A stretch of DNA of 64,000 nt, taken from an archaeon. GTDB taxonomy: Archaea > Thermoproteota > Nitrososphaeria > Nitrososphaerales > Gagatemarchaeaceae. How positions within the stretch are numbered: position 1 is the first letter of the stretch; every line of letters begins with the position of its first letter. A program made the translations under genes and the position numbers. Below the pieces are notes generated by a model. That model was given only the letters and a program-made list of their open reading frames with translations, made no database searches and had not been told where the DNA came from. The stretch is taken from assembly GCA_021786575.1 (NCBI GenBank), contig JAJYMY010000001.1:1-64000 (forward strand). Reading direction: 5' to 3'. Below, one piece after another: positions 24,819-34,492 of the stretch.

Positions 24819-24843
24819 CGAGCCTAATCTGTTCATCTAAATC

Positions 24844-25710
24844 ATGGGGAGAGGGATCGAAGATAGGCCTTTGACGCTCGAGTCGCTTGAAGAGCGTATG
24901 AAGTCGTATGTTATGAGAGTTGACTCTGCGCTGGCCCTAGAGCTCAAACTCTATGCTCATTCGAGATTCCACGACCCGCTGGCGTATGCCACTGAAGGAG
25001 GGAAGAGGGTAAGGCCGGTGATTCTGATGTTGTCGGCAGAAGCCTTTGGGTGCAAAGACGACAGGGTACTAGGGGCTGCGGTCGCAGTTGAATTACTCCA
25101 TACCGAGTCGATAATCCATGACGACGTAATAGATGAAGAGAAGGCGAGGAGGGCGAAAGTCCCATTCCACCTGAAGTACGGTTACAGCGCATCACTCCTG
25201 AGCGCAGATTTCGTCTTTGCTATGATACTCGCCATCGCGGCGAGATATGATGACAGACGGATTGTCGAGGAAATAAGTAGTGCCGCCCTGCAGATGTCAG
25301 AGGGGGAGTATTCAGAGTTGACCATCGACCCCCAAATCTACAAGCTCACATGGGACGAATACATCAGAATAGTCACTGAAAAGACGGCGTCGTTGTTCGA
25401 GACCTCTGCTAAGCTTGGCGCAGTTATCGCCGGGATGGAAGAAAAAGAAGTCGAGGCGCTGGCCGACTACGGCAGGTGCATAGGGATTGCGTATCAGCTC
25501 AAGGACGACCTGCTCGACTGGAGGTCAAAGGACAAGGTGTCGTTGGGTCTGTTGAAGACTCATAGCGAGAGCGAAGTAGTTGGGAAGATGACCGCCCAGG
25601 CGCAGTCTTACGCAGAGGAGGCCAAACGCATGCTGATGCACATCCCCAGGAATGAGGCAACGATTCTATTGGAAGACCTGGCGGACTTCTCCATCCGGCG
25701 CCTGCGATGA
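24844..25710 (+). CDS. Polyprenyl (geranylgeranyl/farnesyl) diphosphate synthase
   Basis: 288 residues. GGKRVRPVI near residue 52 binds substrate diphosphate. The first Asp-rich motif is DDVID (93-97) and the second is DDLLD (221-225), both binding Mg-diphosphate. It condenses isopentenyl diphosphate with allylic diphosphates, providing C20 (or longer) chains for archaeal ether lipids. The residues just before the first Asp-rich motif (HTESIIH) set chain length, but I cannot predict the product. The short DDxxD motif is of the archaeal GGPP-synthase type. It stands alone with its own TATA box (24811-24818). Confidence 0.9.
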   Translation: MGRGIEDRPLTLESLEERMKSYVMRVDSALALELKLYAHSRFHDPLAYATEGGKRVRPVILMLSAEAFGCKDDRVLGAAVAVELLHTESIIHDDVIDEEKARRAKVPFHLKYGYSASLLSADFVFAMILAIAARYDDRRIVEEISSAALQMSEGEYSELTIDPQIYKLTWDEYIRIVTEKTASLFETSAKLGAVIAGMEEKEVEALADYGRCIGIAYQLKDDLLDWRSKDKVSLGLLKTHSESEVVGKMTAQAQSYAEEAKRMLMHIPRNEATILLEDLADFSIRRLR

Positions 25711-25776
25711 GGCACGGCAGCCTGTGCCAAATGCGCCGGCAGACAGCCGACGGACACCGACGCCACGCTCCTTGAC

Positions 25777-27828
25777 TCAGGCAGTTACTGTCACAGGTTC
25801 CGCTGGGACCACTCGGCCCTTTGTGGAAATTTCCATCCTGCTCATGGTGTAGGTTCGCCGCCCTCTGAACGGTGTGAACATCCTACCCTGCCCGTGATAG
25901 AACTTCGAGAAGAACTCGACGTAGATGAGCCTGGCCCCCTGGATGCCAGGTTCGAACAGGGCTAGAATCAGGTTGAACAGTTGCCCCATCACAAGTATGA
26001 CAACACCCATCACCGCATAGGCAGGCCCGCTGGAAATGTCTCCGAGGAAGAGTGTGTCCACCACGAGCGCGAGGGCGACGGAAGCGAGGAGTATTCCCAC
26101 CAGCCTGGTGTAAGAGAGGATGTGGCTGACAATGGACGGGAGTTCGATGAGCGCTTGCCCCCCCTCACCGTAGGCTATGAGCACCATGCCCGCCCCGACG
26201 AGCCCGATGTACCCCCCCGCCAGCGTGTTGGAGAGGGGATTGACGTCCCCATGGTGGAGGACCGTCAGGCCGACTAGGGCAATCCCCCAAGCTTCGAAGA
26301 GCCAGCCGAGCTTGCCAAAAATATGACGCGTCTCCCCCTCCCAGTACTTGTTGACCATCCCCATCACCAGCCCCATGGAGACCTCGAAGAGTCCGATGTA
26401 ACCGCTCAGGAGCAGGAGGGTCTTTAGGCCACTTGAGGATATGGGGTCTAGGATGGCGCCGTTTGTGACTAGGCTCTTCGGGAGGTTCAGACTGAAGGTT
26501 GAATTGAGGTAAGAGTAGAGATACTGATTGAAATGGAACCCGAAGTAAGCATTGAATATGAACCCGAAGACAATCCCTATTATCGAGCCGGGGACCATAG
26601 CCATGGCGAGTTTCCTAAACTGGGCAGGCTTGAAGATGTTCCGGGCGAACCTCCTCAGAGCGGCCGGGACAAGGGTCTTCCCGCCGGGGTGTTCCACCCG
26701 CCTGATTATCCATAGAGAGACGCCCAGAATCACCAGGCCGTAACCGACGTCACCGAACATCAGCCCGAAGAAGACAGGGAAGGTGAACGCGAAGATCACC
26801 GTTGGGTCGAACTCGTTGGACTGGGGGAGCGAATAGAACCTCACGAAGGACTCGAAGAACCTGAGCCTTTTCGGAGTCTCCATGAGCGTGGGGGGCCTGC
26901 TCGCGCTAGGGATGTCGAAGACGACGGTCGACCTGCTGTGGAGGGCGAGGGCATCCTTAAGGGCAGCTTCGCTCTTCCGGGGAACCCATCCCTCCATCAC
27001 GAAGCTGGTCTCAGTGAACCCGAAATGGTTGATCACCTCGTAAATCCTTGCCTCGATGTGGAGCTGCTCCTCGACTGAAGAAAGGACTCCGTAGTACTTG
27101 TCGGAAAGCGCCTTGAGCCCGTCGGCTACTTTGGCGAGCTCGGACTCCGCCATCTTCCTGTTCGCCTCAAGGGAGGCCAGGACCTTGGGCGCCGCCCCGG
27201 TCATCGGCGGGACTCTCTCCAGCCTTACGTTGGCGGCCTGGACTATCGAGCCAAACTTCTCCAATGCTACCTTGGGGACGATGACGACGACGCGCACGGG
27301 GTCGCCGCCGGCGGACTGGACCATGACCCCCGGTATTGACGCAAGGCTACTTGACAGCTGACCGAAAGCATCGGCTGGGAGGCTAGCGAAAAAGGAGTCG
27401 GCGCTCTCGAGGTTGAGGACGCCAAGGTCTGCGTCGATGAATTCGAGGCTCCTGACTAGCGCTTCCCTTGCTTTGAGTTCGTCTATCCTCGACTTCAGAC
27501 GCTCTTCGCTCTGCTTAAGGGACGCCACCTCGGAGTCTATCTTGATTGACTTTGAAGCTTCCATGACCTCCTTAGTGGAGGAGAAACCCTTCCTCTCCGT
27601 CGCCTTTGTCGCCGGGAGTGCGGACATAAGCGACCTGACGCGGAGCAGCTCCTCGGAGACTTCCTTCGAGGCCGCAGCCTCGGCGTCAGCTCGCAGCAAC
27701 GCTGCCGTCTCCTCCGAGAGAGGCTCTATCTGGACGACGCCCAAATCGTGAAGGATTGAGACGACGTGTTGTCGCTCTTCGCGCGACCCGACCACCCCCA
27801 CCCTTTGCATCGCGGCCGGTTTCAGCAA
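25777..27828 (-). CDS. atpI: A-type ATP synthase subunit I (a)
   Basis: 683 residues. The N-terminal half is a cytoplasmic coiled-coil arm (conserved start RVGVVGSREERQHVVSILHDLGVVQI). The C-terminal half has about eight membrane helices, including FPVFFGLMFGDVGYG and SIVSHILSYTRLVGILLASVALA, the latter carrying the essential Arg that faces the K-ring. It forms the proton or sodium half-channels and the stator. It is the last gene of the K-E-C-F-A-B-D-x-H-I operon. Confidence 0.93.
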   Translation of the reverse strand: MLKPAAMQRVGVVGSREERQHVVSILHDLGVVQIEPLSEETAALLRADAEAAASKEVSEELLRVRSLMSALPATKATERKGFSSTKEVMEASKSIKIDSEVASLKQSEERLKSRIDELKAREALVRSLEFIDADLGVLNLESADSFFASLPADAFGQLSSSLASIPGVMVQSAGGDPVRVVVIVPKVALEKFGSIVQAANVRLERVPPMTGAAPKVLASLEANRKMAESELAKVADGLKALSDKYYGVLSSVEEQLHIEARIYEVINHFGFTETSFVMEGWVPRKSEAALKDALALHSRSTVVFDIPSASRPPTLMETPKRLRFFESFVRFYSLPQSNEFDPTVIFAFTFPVFFGLMFGDVGYGLVILGVSLWIIRRVEHPGGKTLVPAALRRFARNIFKPAQFRKLAMAMVPGSIIGIVFGFIFNAYFGFHFNQYLYSYLNSTFSLNLPKSLVTNGAILDPISSSGLKTLLLLSGYIGLFEVSMGLVMGMVNKYWEGETRHIFGKLGWLFEAWGIALVGLTVLHHGDVNPLSNTLAGGYIGLVGAGMVLIAYGEGGQALIELPSIVSHILSYTRLVGILLASVALALVVDTLFLGDISSGPAYAVMGVVILVMGQLFNLILALFEPGIQGARLIYVEFFSKFYHGQGRMFTPFRGRRTYTMSRMEISTKGRVVPAEPVTVTA

Positions 27829-27829
27829 G

Positions 27830-28162
27830 CTAATCGCCCTTGAACTCTGAGAACAGTACCTCGTCTATTATCTCGCGAAGCTGCTTCTTGCTTAGCGTCT
27901 TAGACGAAAGGGCCTCAGCGCGCTTCTTGGTCGCGGCTAGGAGCGCGTCGGCGTCCTTCTGGGCCGCGCTCCTGGCTCTTTCAGCCTCACTCTCGACGTA
28001 CGAGTCGGACGCGGCCTTGGCATCGGCGATTGATTTGTCAGCCTCTTTCTCCAGCGAGAAGAGCTCTGCCTCCAGGCCCTTCTTTTTCTCAGAAATCAAG
28101 CGGTTGCCTGTCTCCTCGGCCTCCTTGATTTTCTTCAAGATGTTCGTGTAGTCTGTGGACAC
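27830..28162 (-). CDS. atpH: A-type ATP synthase subunit H (peripheral stalk)
   Basis: 110 residues, almost wholly a charged coiled coil (EAEETGNRLISEKKKGLEAE through KKRAEALSSK). It ends in the globular KKQLREIIDEVLFSEFKG. In A-ATPases subunit H pairs with subunit E to form the peripheral stalk linking the A3B3 head to subunit I. It lies 1 base from atpI, as expected. Confidence 0.85.
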   Translation of the reverse strand: MSTDYTNILKKIKEAEETGNRLISEKKKGLEAELFSLEKEADKSIADAKAASDSYVESEAERARSAAQKDADALLAATKKRAEALSSKTLSKKQLREIIDEVLFSEFKGD

Positions 28163-28163
28163 G

Positions 28164-28358
28164 CTAGATCACTCCAATTATCAGGAGAGCGAATACGGCG
28201 ATGGCGGCGACCTTCGCCACCTTGAGCATCGTCATAGCGTAGTGGAAGCGCCTTTGCTGTCCATTGACGAAACCTCTCTGCCTTGGCTTGGGCTGGGCCA
28301 CCCAATAGAAGGGCGGGAGCCCTAACAGCTTCCTCGCCTTCTTAGGTTCATCACTCAT
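28164..28358 (-). CDS. Small single-helix membrane protein inside the A-ATPase operon
   Basis: 64 residues: a basic cytoplasmic part (SDEPKKARKLLGLPPFYWVAQ, then QRGFVNGQQRRFHYAM) followed by one C-terminal membrane helix (VAKVAAIAVFALLIIGVI). The ATG (28358-28356) begins one base after the atpD stop. The stop lies 1 base before atpH. The tight fit argues that it is a real component, possibly an accessory or assembly subunit. I recognise no family. Confidence 0.7.
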   Translation of the reverse strand: MSDEPKKARKLLGLPPFYWVAQPKPRQRGFVNGQQRRFHYAMTMLKVAKVAAIAVFALLIIGVI

Positions 28359-28359
28359 G

Positions 28360-29010
28360 CTAAGCTTCCTCCTCTCTCTCCGCCAGCTTCTTCTTGACCG
28401 TTTTGAGTTTGGTGAAGCTCTCCCTCTCCATCTCGTCGAACCTGAATTTGATGTAGCGAGCATTTGCCTGGAGGCGGGGGATTAGGACGTTCTCAATGGC
28501 GTTGGACCTCCTTTTCACTTTCTCTATCTCAAGGAGGAGCTTCCTGAGCGCTGTCTCTTTTTCTGCCACGTCCAGCACCATCCGATGGAGGTCCTCGAAG
28601 GACCTTATCGCCTGGCTCACCGCCGCCGGGATTTCGAGGAGGTACTCCTGGCCAGCGCTCCCCGAGCCCACCGATGTGATTTCAGGTATCCTGACGCCCA
28701 TCACGTTCTTGCTCCTCAGGGTGAGCTCGTGAATCCGCGGGATGCGCATGGACTCGTACTCCAGCCTGAGGGGCCCGACGAACATCTCCGTCGCATGGAT
28801 TCCCTCGTACCCCTTCACAAGTTTGGACCGAAGACCGCTCCTCATTTCAGCTAGGGTCTTGCTCAGGTTGAAGAACTCAAGTATGAGGGCGGACCTCTTC
28901 AGCTTGAGGAGCTTGAGCCCCTTGCGGGAGACTGCAATCCGCCGCATCGTCCGGAGGTACTCCATCCTAGTCGGCTTGATGTTGATCGCGGCTGGCAAGG
29001 CCCCCACCAC
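28360..29010 (-). CDS. atpD: A-type ATP synthase subunit D (central stalk)
   Basis: 216 residues, long helices at both ends typical of subunit D: the start ATRMEYLRT-like (INIKPTRMEYLRTMRRIAVSRKGLKLLKLKRSALI) and an end rich in RRSNAIENVLIPRLQANARYIKFRFDEMERE. It forms the rotor shaft inside the A3B3 head. Confidence 0.92.
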   Translation of the reverse strand: MVGALPAAINIKPTRMEYLRTMRRIAVSRKGLKLLKLKRSALILEFFNLSKTLAEMRSGLRSKLVKGYEGIHATEMFVGPLRLEYESMRIPRIHELTLRSKNVMGVRIPEITSVGSGSAGQEYLLEIPAAVSQAIRSFEDLHRMVLDVAEKETALRKLLLEIEKVKRRSNAIENVLIPRLQANARYIKFRFDEMERESFTKLKTVKKKLAEREEEA

Positions 29011-29015
29011 TCGCC

Positions 29016-30404
29016 CTATTGGGCCGTTGTTCTCTTCCGGTATTTTTCGACGAGCTCTGGCTTTATCCTCTTGATTTCAGCGTCGGAGAGTGGGTCTATG
29101 ACCTGCCACCCGATATCGAGGGTCTGCTCTATGCTCCTGTCTTCGTAGACTCCCTGCTTGACGAACATCTGCTCGAACCGTTCCGCGACCTTCAGGAACT
29201 TCCTGTCTGACTCGCTGAGAGCCTCCTCTCCGACGATGGCCGAAAGGGCACGGACGTCCTTCCCCTGGGCGTAGGACGCATAGAGCTGGTCAGCCATCCC
29301 CCTGTGGTCCTCCCTGGTCCTCTGAGGACCTATTCCCTGGTTCATCAGCCTAGAGAGCGACTCGAGGACGTCGATGGGCGGGTAGATGCCAGACCTGTCG
29401 AGGTCCCTGCTTACGTAGATCTGTCCCTCGGTGATGTATCCGGTGAGGTCGGGGATCGGATGTGTCTTGTCGTCCGCCGGCATCGTGAGGATTGGAATCT
29501 GCGTTATCGAACCCTTCCTTCCCTTGATTTTCCCCGCCCGTTCATAGAGCGTCGCGAGGTCGGTGTAAGTGTATCCAGGGTAGCCTCTTCTGCCAGGGAC
29601 TTCGCTCCGTGCCGCCGCAATCTCCCTGAGCGACTCACAGTAGTTGGTCATGTCGGTGAGGATGACAAGCACGTGGCTCTCTCTCTCATAGGCGAGGTAC
29701 TCCGCGGTCGTGAGCGCGAGCCTGGGCGTGAGAATACGCTCCATTGAAGGGTCGGAGGACAGGTTGAGGAACAGGACGGTCCTCTCCAGGGCGCCTGTCT
29801 CCTCGAACTGCCTGATGAAGAAATTCGCCTCCTCGCTAGTAATCCCCATCGCTGCGAATACCACAGAGAAATTCTCCGAGGAATTGAGAACCTTGGCCTG
29901 CCTTGCAATCTGGGCGGCGAGAAGATTGTGTGGGAGGCCAGCGGCCGAGAAAAGCGGAAGCTTCTGCCCCCTGACGAGGGTGTTCATGCCGTCTATCGTG
30001 GAGATGCCAGTCTGGATGAACTCCGAGGGCTCTTCCCTGCTATAGGGGTTCATGGCTGAGCCGACTATCTCAACCTTCGTCTTCGAGACGATGGCAGGGC
30101 CAGAATCGCGCGGGTTCCCGAGACCAGAGAAGACCCTTCCAAGCATCTCGTCGGAGACCTGGATTCGTGCGGTCTCGCCAAGGAATCTTACTGAGGTGCC
30201 CGTGGTGCTCAGCCCAAGCGTCGAGCCGAATACCTGGACGACAGCCAGTCCAGAACCTGCGTCGAGGACTTGGCCCCGGACCCTTTCTCCAAGCGCGTTT
30301 GTGACCTCGACCATCTCGCCGTAAGCCGCGTGCTCGACCTTTTCAACGAAGAGGAGGGGGCCCGCGACCTGGGAGACCGTCTTGTAGGAGACCGGCTCTG
30401 GCAT
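29016..30404 (-). CDS. atpB: A-type ATP synthase subunit B (regulatory/non-catalytic)
   Basis: 462 residues. It lacks a Walker A at the nucleotide site ([15 protein letters not shown] in place of GxxxxGKT), as expected for subunit [16 protein letters not shown]-like segments and the [13 protein letters not shown] region are typical. It alternates with subunit A in the hexameric head. It starts just after atpA stops (1-base gap). Confidence 0.94.
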   Translation of the reverse strand: MPEPVSYKTVSQVAGPLLFVEKVEHAAYGEMVEVTNALGERVRGQVLDAGSGLAVVQVFGSTLGLSTTGTSVRFLGETARIQVSDEMLGRVFSGLGNPRDSGPAIVSKTKVEIVGSAMNPYSREEPSEFIQTGISTIDGMNTLVRGQKLPLFSAAGLPHNLLAAQIARQAKVLNSSENFSVVFAAMGITSEEANFFIRQFEETGALERTVLFLNLSSDPSMERILTPRLALTTAEYLAYERESHVLVILTDMTNYCESLREIAAARSEVPGRRGYPGYTYTDLATLYERAGKIKGRKGSITQIPILTMPADDKTHPIPDLTGYITEGQIYVSRDLDRSGIYPPIDVLESLSRLMNQGIGPQRTREDHRGMADQLYASYAQGKDVRALSAIVGEEALSESDRKFLKVAERFEQMFVKQGVYEDRSIEQTLDIGWQVIDPLSDAEIKRIKPELVEKYRKRTTAQ

Positions 30405-30405
30405 A

Positions 30406-32172
30406 TCAGACCTTGACCTCCTGAATCAGGGCGTGGAACTGCTGGTCCATCTCATCCATCACTCCCTTCACGAAGCCGTCGACCTCGCCCTCAGGGGTCC
30501 ACTTTATCCTTCCTATCTTTATCTTCACAGGGAGAGAAGAGACCTGCGACGCCTGGGCGCCCGCCTTGATTGCGTCAGCCTCTTTCCGCCCGAACGTGAG
30601 GATGGTGTTCAGCATGAGGTACTGCTTCTTCACTGAAGTGTAGGTGTCGACGGCGTCATAAGCGCTCTGCTGGAGGTAATCCTCTCGGATGCTCTTCGCC
30701 ACGTCCATGGCCCCCTTCTCAGACTCCGGGAGGGCGTCGTAGCCCACCAGTTGGACGATGTCGTTGAGTTCTGCCTCTTTTTGGAGGATTCCCAGAGCCT
30801 CGGCGCGCATGTCAGGCCATTCCTTGGCAACTTTCTCCTGGTACCACCCCCTCAGATCCTCGGTGTAGAGCGAATAGCTCGTGAGCCAGTTTATGGATGG
30901 GAAGTGCCTTCTTGAAGCCAGGCTAGCGTCAAGGGCCCAGAAGACCCTGGTCACCCTGAGCGTGTTCTGCGAGACTGGCTCCGAGAAGTCCCCGCCAGGA
31001 GGCGAGACTGCTCCTACTACTGTGACGGAGCCGACCCTGTTATCGGGCCCTAGCGCGATGACCTTGCCAGACCGCTCGTAGAACTCGGCGAGCCTACTCC
31101 CTAGATACGCAGGGTAGCCTTCCTCGCCCGGCATCTCCTCGAGCCTGCCGGAAATCTCCCTGAGGGCCTCGGCCCACCTAGATGTGCTGTCGGCCATTAA
31201 GGCGACATCGTACCCCATGTCCCTGTAATACTCCGCGATGGTGATTCCAGTGTATATGCTCGCCTCCCTGGCGGCGACAGGCATGTTGGAGGTGTTCGCG
31301 ACAAGTATAGTCCTCTCCATCAATGGCCTTTTGGACCGCGGATCCTCCAGCTCAGGGAATGTCGCCAGGACTTCGGTCATCTCGTTCCCCCGTTCACCGC
31401 AACCCACGTAGACGATTATCCGGCTGTCGCTCCATTTCGCGAGCTGCTGCTGGGAGACCGTCTTGCCGCTCCCGAACGGACCGGGGATCGCCGCGGTCCC
31501 ACCCTTGGCTACGGGGAAGAAAGTGTCGAAGACCCTCTGTCCCGTAAGGAGCGGAGTGTCAGGCGGAAGCTTCCTGGCTATCGGCCTTGGGGTCCTGACC
31601 TTCCACTTGGTCGCAAGGAAGATGTCGGATTCCTCGTCATGGGTCTTGACCTCGCCTATCGCCTCTCGTATCGTGAACTTGCCCTCCTTGAGCTCCCTGA
31701 GCTCTCCGGAGACCCCCGGCGGTATCATGATCTTGTGCGAGATTAACTGCGTCTCTTGTACCGTTCCGATCACCTCGCCCGGAGAGACCTTGCTTCCCTC
31801 TTTCTTGGATGGGACGAACTCCCACTTCTTCTTCTCGTCAAGGGCGGGAATGACGAGCCCCCTGCTGATGAAGTCCCCGCTCTGCTCTCTGAGGACGCTG
31901 AGAGGCCGTTGTATGCCGTCGTAAATGGACGTGAGGAGCCCAGGACCCAGATCCACGGAGAGCGCCTGGCCGGTGTTGACGACCTTGTCACCCGGCCTCA
32001 CGCCTGTGGTGTCCTCGTAGATTTGGAGGACGGCGGTAGCCCCTTGGAGCTTGATCACCTCGCCTACAAGGCCGAGTTCCCCGACCCTGACAACGTCGAA
32101 CATCTTTGCCCTCTCTAGTCCCTCCGCTGTGACAACGGGTCCCGTCACCCTGATGATTGTCCCGTCCGTCAC
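30406..32172 (-). CDS. atpA: A-type ATP synthase subunit A (catalytic)
   Basis: 588 residues with Walker [12 protein letters not shown] in its usual place, the long non-homologous insert near residues 115-190, and [29 protein letters not shown], the classic family signature. It catalyses ATP synthesis or hydrolysis coupled to ion flow. Its ATG overlaps the stop of atpF by 4 bases. No intein is present, though this gene is an intein host in other archaea. Confidence 0.95.
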   Translation of the reverse strand: MTDGTIIRVTGPVVTAEGLERAKMFDVVRVGELGLVGEVIKLQGATAVLQIYEDTTGVRPGDKVVNTGQALSVDLGPGLLTSIYDGIQRPLSVLREQSGDFISRGLVIPALDEKKKWEFVPSKKEGSKVSPGEVIGTVQETQLISHKIMIPPGVSGELRELKEGKFTIREAIGEVKTHDEESDIFLATKWKVRTPRPIARKLPPDTPLLTGQRVFDTFFPVAKGGTAAIPGPFGSGKTVSQQQLAKWSDSRIIVYVGCGERGNEMTEVLATFPELEDPRSKRPLMERTILVANTSNMPVAAREASIYTGITIAEYYRDMGYDVALMADSTSRWAEALREISGRLEEMPGEEGYPAYLGSRLAEFYERSGKVIALGPDNRVGSVTVVGAVSPPGGDFSEPVSQNTLRVTRVFWALDASLASRRHFPSINWLTSYSLYTEDLRGWYQEKVAKEWPDMRAEALGILQKEAELNDIVQLVGYDALPESEKGAMDVAKSIREDYLQQSAYDAVDTYTSVKKQYLMLNTILTFGRKEADAIKAGAQASQVSSLPVKIKIGRIKWTPEGEVDGFVKGVMDEMDQQFHALIQEVKV

Positions 32173-32516
32173 TGCGCGCTACCCCTGATGTCGACGCCCA
32201 GCACCCGCCTGGCGAGCTTGGAGAGTGACTCTCCCTGAGACTCAGCCGAGTCTGTGGGGGGCATGAAAACCACGAGCGGGATTATGGACGACTCGAATCT
32301 CTCCCGCGCAGCCGCGGAGAGCGAACTTCTGACCTCGTCTCCCGCCACAATGAGACCATAACCTTCGGAGTTGAAAAGGTCCATGAGCGTCTTTTGGGCG
32401 TCTTCCTTGGTGGTGATGAAGGCGTCCTCGACCCCGAGGAGGCGGTAGCCCAGGACGAGTTCTCGCCCTCCCACTACGGCTATCTTGCCACTCTGGGCCG
32501 CCTGTTTTCCACTCAA
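32169..32516 (-). CDS. atpF: A-type ATP synthase subunit F
   Basis: 115 residues of alpha/beta Rossmann-like pattern: KIAVVGGRELVLGYRLLGVEDAF, EGYGLIVAGDEV and SIIPLVVFMPP. It is the small central-stalk subunit that binds subunit D. Placement between atpC and atpA is standard. Confidence 0.9.
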   Translation of the reverse strand: MSGKQAAQSGKIAVVGGRELVLGYRLLGVEDAFITTKEDAQKTLMDLFNSEGYGLIVAGDEVRSSLSAAARERFESSIIPLVVFMPPTDSAESQGESLSKLARRVLGVDIRGSAQ

Positions 32517-32521
32517 TTTGT

Positions 32522-33586
32522 TTAACCGGACAGAATTGTTGACTTTATGTATTCTTCGGTCATGCCGTACTGCTTTGCGTAGGTGATCCTCCTGACGTTA
32601 GACCTTTCGAATTCAGCCTGGATCACGAAAGCGAAGACCGAAGTCAAGGATATCGCCAGGCTCTTGAACTTAGGCACGTACTTCCTGACTATCAGGTGGT
32701 CCATCGCAACTTCGAAGGCGGTCAGGTCGCGGTCCTGCCTATATCTTTCGAGAGGTTCGGTGATATCCATCCATGGTTCGAGCCGCTTGGCTACCTCGGT
32801 CGGTTCAGGAGAGGAGTAAGCGTCCAGTAGCCCGGCGGCGGAAATGAGCCCCCCTTCGACTATATGCCTTGAAAACACGTCTCTGCTAACCTCGGCTTCC
32901 TTGGCTCTAAGGAAGGTGAGGATATTCCTCTTTGTAACTTCGGTCCGCATGTACTCCCTGAGTACCCCCTCGTCACCTTGGAGAAACCTCAACTCCTGAA
33001 ACAGCCTGGAGTAGTATAGGTTCTGGAGGGCGACAGTGAAAACACCGAGGTCCCCTGACTTGCGGTACTCGCCGAGCCTCTGCAGGAGGACGGCCCCGTA
33101 GCCGTACTTCAAGAGGGAGTTGATCACCGCCTCTACGTCGGGCTGCTGCAGGAGGGCATGGAGTTCGCTCAAGGGTATGGCGCTGGTCGAGATCCCCACC
33201 GGGACGTTTCTAGAGGAGACCAGGAAGGCTTCCGTCTGCTCGAGCGTCCTCCCCAGGCTTTTGGCCGCTATTATCAGTTCGATGTTCTCTATGTCCCACT
33301 TTGAGAGGTAGGCCATCAGGGCGTTCTTCCCGAAGATCGGCGCGGCCTGGAGGGCCATTCTGTTCACGTACACGAGGTGCTTGTTAACTGCTATCTCAAT
33401 CGACTCCGGAGCCTTATAGGCCGCCTGGGCTGCCTCGATGTCTGAGCCATACCATGTCTGCTCCAACCGCTGCGCAATCTCGTTCACGTCCTTGCTCTTT
33501 GCGAGGTCATCGAGCTGCGCCTTGGTCAAGAAGCCTAGGGAGAGGACCTTAACCGTGCCGAAACTCGCGCCATATGAGGACTGCAT
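32522..33586 (-). CDS. atpC: A-type ATP synthase subunit C
   Basis: 354 residues, mostly helical with the repeated funnel pattern of V/A-ATPase subunit d/C (for example LRFLQGDEGVLREYMRTEVTKRNILTFLRAKEA). It links the rotor shaft to the membrane K-ring. Confidence 0.9.
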   Translation of the reverse strand: MQSSYGASFGTVKVLSLGFLTKAQLDDLAKSKDVNEIAQRLEQTWYGSDIEAAQAAYKAPESIEIAVNKHLVYVNRMALQAAPIFGKNALMAYLSKWDIENIELIIAAKSLGRTLEQTEAFLVSSRNVPVGISTSAIPLSELHALLQQPDVEAVINSLLKYGYGAVLLQRLGEYRKSGDLGVFTVALQNLYYSRLFQELRFLQGDEGVLREYMRTEVTKRNILTFLRAKEAEVSRDVFSRHIVEGGLISAAGLLDAYSSPEPTEVAKRLEPWMDITEPLERYRQDRDLTAFEVAMDHLIVRKYVPKFKSLAISLTSVFAFVIQAEFERSNVRRITYAKQYGMTEEYIKSTILSG

Positions 33587-33592
33587 GCAGCG

Positions 33593-34150
33593 CTACTCCT
33601 TCGCCAAAATTGCTGCGCGCACGTCCTCGTCATGCGTCCTGAGTAGCTCCTCGAAGGTCAGGTCTAGGGCCAGGGTGCCGTCACTGCTGGTCGCCCTGAA
33701 TCCTCCGATCGATGGGAGGTCTGACGAGGCCACCTTGACGCCCAGCTTCCTCAGGACGGCAGCGTCAGAGCGGCGACAGTCAACGCTCATCGAGCCACCG
33801 AGTCTGTTTTCTGCGTATGATGCCATCTTCGTGAGCATCCCCTGGTAGTCCTTCGACTCGGCGTAGGCGGCCAAGACCTCTCTGAGAGCGGAGAGGTTGG
33901 ATTCGAGCCGCTTTTCAGTCGCATCGAACATCATCTTCTTGGCTTGGAGCTTCGCCGCCCCTTCGATCCTGACCCTCTCTCTCTGGGCTGCCACCTCGGC
34001 CCCTTTCTTCGCTAGCTCTTGGATGTAAGCCCTCTGCTCAGCGGCCTTCTTGGTGACCTCGCCCTTCTTGGCCGAGAACTCCGCCTCAAGCGCCCTTATT
34101 GTCTCGTCGCGCTTCTCCTCGACCTCTCGGAGCAGAGCTTCGGCGGCCAA
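33593..34150 (-). CDS. atpE: A-type ATP synthase subunit E (peripheral stalk)
   Basis: 185 residues. A long N-terminal coiled coil (LLREVEEKRDETIRALEAEF onward) ends in a globular alpha/beta domain (GGFRATSSDGTLALDLTFEELL) that holds the A3B3 head. The start is TTG at 34150, nine bases after the atpK stop. Confidence 0.9.
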   Translation of the reverse strand: MAAEALLREVEEKRDETIRALEAEFSAKKGEVTKKAAEQRAYIQELAKKGAEVAAQRERVRIEGAAKLQAKKMMFDATEKRLESNLSALREVLAAYAESKDYQGMLTKMASYAENRLGGSMSVDCRRSDAAVLRKLGVKVASSDLPSIGGFRATSSDGTLALDLTFEELLRTHDEDVRAAILAKE

Positions 34151-34159
34151 TCAAGTCGC

Positions 34160-34384
34160 CTAGAGTATGTTCAGTAGGAGAATTATCCCAAGCACGAATC
34201 CGATGATCCACAACGTCTCGGGGATCACGAAGAAGAAGAGCACCTGTCCGAACTTCTCAGGCTTTTCGGCGATGATCCCCATGCCAGCTGCGCCTATTCC
34301 TTGCTGGGCGAGCCCCGTTCCGATCAACCCTCCGGCCATCACTATGGCAGCTGCGATTGCTAGTTCTGGGCTTACGACCGCCAT
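34160..34384 (-). CDS. atpK: A-type ATP synthase proteolipid subunit K (c-ring)
   Basis: 74 residues, two membrane helices. The second carries the ion-binding Glu (FFFVIPETLWIIGFVLG). AGGLIGTGLAQQGIGAAGMG is the usual glycine-rich first helix. The single-hairpin size gives a ring of many copies. It is the first gene of the operon, with a TATA box at 34420-34428. Confidence 0.93.
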   Translation of the reverse strand: MAVVSPELAIAAAIVMAGGLIGTGLAQQGIGAAGMGIIAEKPEKFGQVLFFFVIPETLWIIGFVLGIILLLNIL

Positions 34385-34419
34385 GTCTTGGTCCTGGTTT
34401 TCGGTTCCCTTCGCGAACC

Positions 34420-34428
34420 GTATTTATG
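34420..34428 (-). promoter_or_regulatory. TATA box of the A-ATPase operon
   Basis: The minus strand reads CATAAATAC, about 40 bases before the atpK start, giving a leader of roughly 10-15 bases. It lies in the gap after nuoN, so the ATPase operon has its own promoter even though Nuo genes end 66 bases upstream. Confidence 0.55.
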
Positions 34429-34492
34429 CGTATCTGATACCTGACTTCCGGCGGCTTGTTGAGAGACGGCGGACGTCCGAGGAGGGCCACCT

